Position numbers and translations under genes: made by a program. Shown here piece after piece: positions 5,668-9,284 of a stretch of 9,284 nt of DNA. Source of the DNA: an uncultured Bacteroidales bacterium (lineage in GTDB: Bacteria; Bacteroidota; Bacteroidia; Bacteroidales; Paludibacteraceae); contig CAIWIS010000508.1 in assembly GCA_903912795.1 (NCBI GenBank), forward strand, positions 1 through 9,284, read 5' to 3'. Below the pieces are notes generated by a model. That model made no database searches. It saw nothing but the letters and a program-made list of their open reading frames with translations, and was not told the origin of the DNA. The stretch's first letter is position 1; every line of letters begins with the position of its first letter.

Positions 5668-7008
5668 ATGAAATACTATAGTACCAACAAAAAAGTGAGC
5701 GGTGTTAGCTTATCAGATGCCGTAATTAAAGGATTAGCCGAGGATAAAGGCTTGTTTATGCCTGATCATATTTTGGAAATTCCAGCTATGTTTTACGAAA
5801 ACATTGATAAAATGTCGTTCGAAGACATGGCTTATACAGCAGCATACATGCTTTTTGGCGAAGATGTGCATGCTAACATGCTTAAAATGATTGTGCACGA
5901 CACGCTTAATTTTGATGTTCCGTTGGTGAAAGTGGAAGAAAATATTTATAGTTTGGAGCTTTTTCATGGTCCAACGCTGGCTTTTAAAGATGTAGGTGGT
6001 CGTTTTATGTCGCGTATGTTGTCGTATTTTATTCAACGCCAGCACGATAATGACAAATTGGTAAATGTACTTGTTGCCACATCTGGCGACACAGGTAGTG
6101 CTGTAGCTAACGGTTTTTTGGGTGTAGAAGGTATTCATGTATATGTGCTGTACCCTAAAGGATTGGTAAGCCCTATTCAGGAATGTCAGTTCACAACGTT
6201 GGGGCAAAACATTACAGCATTGGAAGTGGATGGTACGTTCGACGATTGTCAGGCATTGGTAAAAGCGGCGTTTATGGACGATGAGTTGAATGCTAAAATG
6301 AAACTGACTTCGGCTAATTCCATCAATGTAGCACGCTTCTTACCACAAGCATTTTATTATTTTTATGCTTATGCACAACTCAAAGCCATATCCGAAGCTG
6401 CTGCCAACAATATGGTGGTATGTGTGCCTAGTGGTAACTTTGGCAATATCACAGCAGGCCTTTTTGCAAAACGCATGGGTTTACCTATCAAACGCTTTAT
6501 TGCTGCCAACAACCGCAACGATATCTTCCTTGAATACCTCAAAACCGGCGAATACAAACCACGCCCTTCGGTATCGACTATTGCCAATGCCATGGATGTA
6601 GGTGACCCAAGTAATTTTGCACGTGTACTCGATTTGTATGGCGGTTCGCACCAAGCCATTTCGAAAGAAATAAGCGGAGTAAGTTATACCGACGAGAGAA
6701 TAGCCGAAACACTCAAAACTTGTAAAAAAGAAACAGGTTATTTACTTGACCCTCATGGTGCTTGTGGCTACCGCGCATTAAAAGAAATGCTTCAACCAGG
6801 CGAAGTGGGCGTTTTTCTAGAAACAGCTCATCCAGCAAAATTCCTCGAAACGGTGGAAGGTATTTTAGGCGAAAAAGTTGAAATACCTGAAAAACTACAG
6901 GAATTTATGAAAGGTGAAAAGAAAAGCGAAGCAATGACCAAGCAGTTTGATGACTTTAAGGCATACTTATTGACCTCTCCCCAACCCTCTACAAAGGAGA
7001 GGGAGTAA
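5668..7008 (+). CDS. thrC: Threonine synthase
   Basis: A PLP enzyme converting O-phospho-L-homoserine to L-threonine, the last step of the pathway. The N-terminal segment (MKYYSTNKK, then VSLSDAVIKGLAEDKGLFMP) is typical of the E. coli/yeast-type class. HGPTLAFKDVGGRF at 100-113 carries the Schiff-base lysine Lys107. SGDTGSAVANGF at 139-150 and PSGNFGN at 254-260 are the phosphate- and cofactor-binding loops, and SANSINVARFLPQ at 215-227 and DPHGACGY at 361-368 are further family landmarks. The protein is complete at 446 residues. The last 11 residues (TSPQPSTKERE) are encoded within the left arm of the following repeat pair and look like an accidental C-terminal tail. It lies 91 bases after the apgM-like gene, likely its metabolic partner supplying phosphohomoserine. 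No aspartokinase/homoserine dehydrogenase gene is in the window. Confidence 0.96.
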   Translation: MKYYSTNKKVSGVSLSDAVIKGLAEDKGLFMPDHILEIPAMFYENIDKMSFEDMAYTAAYMLFGEDVHANMLKMIVHDTLNFDVPLVKVEENIYSLELFHGPTLAFKDVGGRFMSRMLSYFIQRQHDNDKLVNVLVATSGDTGSAVANGFLGVEGIHVYVLYPKGLVSPIQECQFTTLGQNITALEVDGTFDDCQALVKAAFMDDELNAKMKLTSANSINVARFLPQAFYYFYAYAQLKAISEAAANNMVVCVPSGNFGNITAGLFAKRMGLPIKRFIAANNRNDIFLEYLKTGEYKPRPSVSTIANAMDVGDPSNFARVLDLYGGSHQAISKEISGVSYTDERIAETLKTCKKETGYLLDPHGACGYRALKEMLQPGEVGVFLETAHPAKFLETVEGILGEKVEIPEKLQEFMKGEKKSEAMTKQFDDFKAYLLTSPQPSTKERE

Positions 7009-7145
7009 GCGGTTTCTTCACAACTTTTGCATCAACTTGAGAAATATAATAAAATAACTAACAATATTAAATAACAGCCACTTCATATATCACAGCATTT
7101 CATTAATGTGACTTCCCTCTCCTCTGGAGAGGGTCAGGGAGAGGT
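6973..7145. repeat. Inverted pair C of palindromic C/G-rich units
   Basis: The left arm at 6973-7004 overlaps the 3' end of thrC; the right arm at 7114-7145 is its inverted copy, agreeing at 28 of 32 positions. The right arm has a perfect 8-bp hairpin CCCTCTCC-TCT-GGAGAGGG at 7115-7133. The left arm forms the same stem with one mismatch (6985-7003). The spacer of about 109 bases is AT-rich, contains no open frame worth calling and shows no clear promoter. The right arm ends 14 bases before the ribE ATG. This is the longest and best matched of the three pairs. Confidence 0.85.
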
Positions 7146-7159
7146 TTAAATACAATAAG

Positions 7160-7759
7160 ATGTTTTCAGGAATAATAGAAGAAGCAGCACCGGTTGTTGC
7201 ATTGCGCAAAGAGCAGGAAAATTTGCATTTAACAATGGAATGTTCGTTTGTCGACGAATTGAAGATTGATCAAAGTGTGGCTCATAATGGTGTTTGCTTA
7301 ACAGTAGTTGAACTCACTGATAATACATACACCGTTACTGCTATTAAAGAAACACTTGACCGTACAAACTTAGGAAAGTTGGTAGTTGGCAGCAAAGTAA
7401 ATTTAGAGCGTAGTATGTTGATGAATGGACGTTTGGATGGTCATATCGTTCAAGGACATGTGGATCAAACTGCTGTTTGCACCGAAGTAAAAGAAGCGGA
7501 CGGAAGTTGGTATTTTACATTTGAATATACATTTGATAAAGAAATGGCCAAGCGTGGATATATTACAGTTGACAAGGGTTCGGTTACGGTAAATGGCGTA
7601 AGTTTAACAGTTTGCAATCCTACCGATACTACTTTTCAAGTGGCTATTATACCCTATACATACCAATTCACCAATTTTCATCAAATTGAGAAAGGTACTA
7701 CAGTAAATCTCGAATTCGATATTATTGGCAAATATGTTAGTCGGATGTTGTCGATTTAA
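7160..7759 (+). CDS. ribE: Riboflavin synthase, alpha subunit
   Basis: Dismutates two 6,7-dimethyl-8-ribityllumazine molecules to riboflavin and a pyrimidinedione that is recycled; cytosolic trimer. The 199-residue length is standard, with two lumazine-binding beta-barrel repeats. The first starts at the conserved N-terminus MFSGIIEE (Phe2) and includes SVAHNGVCLTVVE at 39-51. The second includes GHIVQGHVDQTA at 94-105 (His100) and DKGSVTVNGVSLTVC at 138-152 (Ser141 region). The protein ends in a short helical stretch, DIIGKYVSRML. The usual IIPHT reads IIPYT at 163-167. No other rib gene is present, and the 151 bases upstream hold the repeat pair, with no recognisable FMN riboswitch. The symbol follows Bacillus and genome-annotation usage; the same enzyme is ribC in some E. 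coli literature. Confidence 0.95.
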   Translation: MFSGIIEEAAPVVALRKEQENLHLTMECSFVDELKIDQSVAHNGVCLTVVELTDNTYTVTAIKETLDRTNLGKLVVGSKVNLERSMLMNGRLDGHIVQGHVDQTAVCTEVKEADGSWYFTFEYTFDKEMAKRGYITVDKGSVTVNGVSLTVCNPTDTTFQVAIIPYTYQFTNFHQIEKGTTVNLEFDIIGKYVSRMLSI

Positions 7760-7846
7760 GTGGTTTTTGCGTTTTTTCGGTATTTGAATCAAACATATTG
7801 CCTAGTAAGTTGTTTATACTTCGAATGATATTGAACAATTGACTAC

Positions 7847-9007
7847 ATGCAACAATACCGAAAACAAATAAACGAATCTTTTTTCAATCCCCTATTTCAT
7901 TTCATTCCATTAATGTTGTTTTTAATAATCAACGATTTTTGGACGACAAGCTTTGCTTTGTCAATTGTATATGCAGTAGTGGTTAGTATTTTGCTTTATA
8001 GCTATTTTTTATATACCAATATTTACAAATATCTGGGTATATCGTACCTTGTAAGCACACTCATTATTTCAATTATAATTTTCACACCTACCTATTTCAT
8101 ACCTAAAAGCATACTCGATGTTCTAAGCGAATATATTTTACTTATTTCGTTTATTCTAATTTTAGTTTTACGAAAACGAATCACCTTATTTGTATCCGAA
8201 AGAACTCCCAAGCATTTAGCCATGACAAATAATTTGGCTGAGCACTTTAAAATTGTTTGGGCATTAACAATACTTTTATCTGTTTATACAGCAACTTACA
8301 CCATTAGTTATGAGTTTCTATCACCTTCAGCCAATTACCTTATTTTTTTACGCGAAGTGTATTATGGAGTTTTGATATTTTTAATTAGCTTTGAATTTAT
8401 ACGTGTAACACTTATTCGAACTCGTCTATTTAAAGAAGAATGGTGGCCTATAGTAACAAAAACTGGTAAAGTTATTGGCTCAATACAAAGCAACGAAAGC
8501 AGAAACAATCCTACTGAATTTATGCATCCAATAGTAAGAGTTATTCTTATAAAAGATTCAAAGATTTTTCTTCAGAAGCGAAGCATCAATGACCACCTTA
8601 ATCCTAATTTATGGGATATAGCACTTTCGAATCATGTAAAAATGAGCGAAACTGTTGAACAATGCATTGACAGAACATCCTTAGAGAATTACGGTGTTAA
8701 TGATCTGAAACCGTTGTTATTGTCAAAATACGTACATACAAACGAGTTTGCATCTAACTTTATTTATTTATTTTTGGTGTGCAAACTTGATATTATCGAA
8801 ATAAATGCATCACTTATCGACTCTGTAAAATGGTGGACTATACAGCAGATTGAAGATAATTTAAAAAGTGGAATTTTTACCGAAAACTTTGTAACCGAAT
8901 TTGAAACTCTAAAACGCAGTGGATTTTTAGAAAACGGCAAATACCAATGTAATTGCCGTTTAAAAGAAGTTGTTTACGAAGGATTAAATAAAAGTTTTAA
9001 TCCTTAG
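7847..9007 (+). CDS. Membrane protein with C-terminal degenerate Idi-like NUDIX domain
   Basis: A 386-residue protein in two parts. Residues 1-195 are hydrophobic with about six predicted membrane helices (roughly 14-30, 34-56, 63-80, 94-109, 136-155, 170-190), split by a basic loop near 109-135. Residues 198-345 resemble the isopentenyl-diphosphate-isomerase-like NUDIX group: EEWWPIVTKTGKVIGSI at 197-213, HPIVRVILIKDSKIFLQKRS at 227-246, NLWDIALSNHV at 254-264. The NUDIX box (GX5EX7REUXEEXGU) maps to 262-284 but reads N at the first Gly, Glu268 and Arg276 kept, Thr277 for the RE glutamate, Glu280 kept, Asn281 for the last glutamate. Two of three usual metal-binding glutamates are therefore missing, so hydrolase activity is doubtful. 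I do not recognise the membrane domain. No strong promoter is seen; TTTG at 7783-7786 plus TAAGTTGT at 7806 is only a weak match. The substrate, if any, is unknown. Confidence 0.8.
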   Translation: MQQYRKQINESFFNPLFHFIPLMLFLIINDFWTTSFALSIVYAVVVSILLYSYFLYTNIYKYLGISYLVSTLIISIIIFTPTYFIPKSILDVLSEYILLISFILILVLRKRITLFVSERTPKHLAMTNNLAEHFKIVWALTILLSVYTATYTISYEFLSPSANYLIFLREVYYGVLIFLISFEFIRVTLIRTRLFKEEWWPIVTKTGKVIGSIQSNESRNNPTEFMHPIVRVILIKDSKIFLQKRSINDHLNPNLWDIALSNHVKMSETVEQCIDRTSLENYGVNDLKPLLLSKYVHTNEFASNFIYLFLVCKLDIIEINASLIDSVKWWTIQQIEDNLKSGIFTENFVTEFETLKRSGFLENGKYQCNCRLKEVVYEGLNKSFNP

Positions 9008-9284
9008 TTTTATATCTTAAAATATGAATTGTAACGCCTGTTGCAATTGCCAGTAACATTAACTGCAACCATACTCTACCTTCGAGCGCAAAAATTACTG
9101 AAATCAATATTGATAACCACAACATGCTGATCGAAATAATTTTAGCATGTATCGTTATTGCCTTTTCGACTTGAAAATCGTATATTATTTTTCCAAAAAT
9201 TTTATGATTATGCAACCACGAGTTTAACTTTGGCGAACTGCGTGCAAAAAAGTATGCAGCCAATAACACAAATGGAGTGGTAGG
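8997..9284 (-). CDS. DUF454/YbaN-family inner-membrane protein (5' end beyond window)
   Basis: The minus-strand frame stays open to the right edge, giving 95 visible residues before the TAA at 8997-8999. It enters with PTTPFVLLAAYFFARSSPKL, the DUF454 (YbaN) signature, followed by SWLHNHKIFGKIIYDFQVEK, a basic/amphipathic stretch (ITIHAKIIS) and two hydrophobic segments in the C-terminal half. Because the conserved PTTPF continues upstream of the GTG at 9269, that codon is internal and the true start lies outside the window. Family members are small membrane proteins of unknown function, about 115-130 residues long, so perhaps 20-35 residues are missing here. Its end overlaps the NUDIX gene's end by 11 bases in convergent orientation. 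Confidence 0.85.
   Translation of the reverse strand, partial: PTTPFVLLAAYFFARSSPKLNSWLHNHKIFGKIIYDFQVEKAITIHAKIISISMLWLSILISVIFALEGRVWLQLMLLAIATGVTIHILRYKTKD

Noticed and set aside
5734..6207. Minus-strand 157-codon open frame inside thrC
   Set aside because: It is a shadow of a strongly supported gene; its His/Phe-rich composition is an antisense artefact and it shows no domain.
7009..7159. FMN riboswitch upstream of ribE
   Set aside because: The gap is explained by the inverted repeat pair and an AT-rich spacer. No conserved RFN-element boxes were recognised.

Overview
The window looks like a stretch of a Bacteroidota (Bacteroidetes) chromosome, probably class Bacteroidia. The DNA is AT-rich. 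Two upstream regions carry the Bacteroidota-type promoter (a TTTG box and a TAnnTTTG-like -7 box) rather than -35/-10 boxes, and most starts have no Shine-Dalgarno sequence. The gene set (rpe, a short comEC, a DHH/DHHA1 nrnA-type gene, a phosphoglycerate-mutase-like gene beside thrC) also fits that phylum. I cannot name a species.

Layout. 1-169: AT-rich upstream region with a good promoter for rpe. 170-823: rpe. 824-1047: a GC-rich tandem array starting at the base after the rpe stop codon. 1103-3163: comEC. 3213-4238: DHH-family phosphoesterase. 4350-5576: the phosphoglycerate-mutase-like protein proposed to replace homoserine kinase. 5668-7008: threonine synthase. 7160-7759: riboflavin synthase. 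7847-9007: a membrane protein ending in an Idi-like NUDIX domain. 8997-9284: the 3' part of a DUF454/YbaN-family gene on the minus strand, overlapping the NUDIX gene tail to tail and running off the right edge. All genes except the last are on the plus strand.

Function. Most genes are ordinary metabolism: pentose phosphate pathway, nucleotide recycling, the last two steps of threonine synthesis, riboflavin. The apgM-like gene next to thrC is the clearest functional pairing; no classical thrB or thrA is in the window.

The unusual content is between the genes. First, the array after rpe has seven 31-34 nt units, each built of two ~16 nt half-units. All 14 half-units read GCGNAGC on the minus strand, the sequence class known to form very stable DNA mini-hairpins with GNA loops. 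Second, three consecutive intergenic gaps (4239-4349, 5577-5667, 7009-7159) each hold a pair of inverted, self-palindromic C/G-rich units, one touching the upstream stop codon and one next to the downstream start. They resemble REP doublets (REPINs) or MITEs, show compensatory changes that preserve the stems, supply the C-terminal residues of two proteins, and give one gene a Shine-Dalgarno-like sequence. Third, two proteins have lost catalytic signatures: the ComEC C-terminal domain lacks metallo-beta-lactamase ligands, and the NUDIX box has lost two of its three usual metal-binding glutamates.
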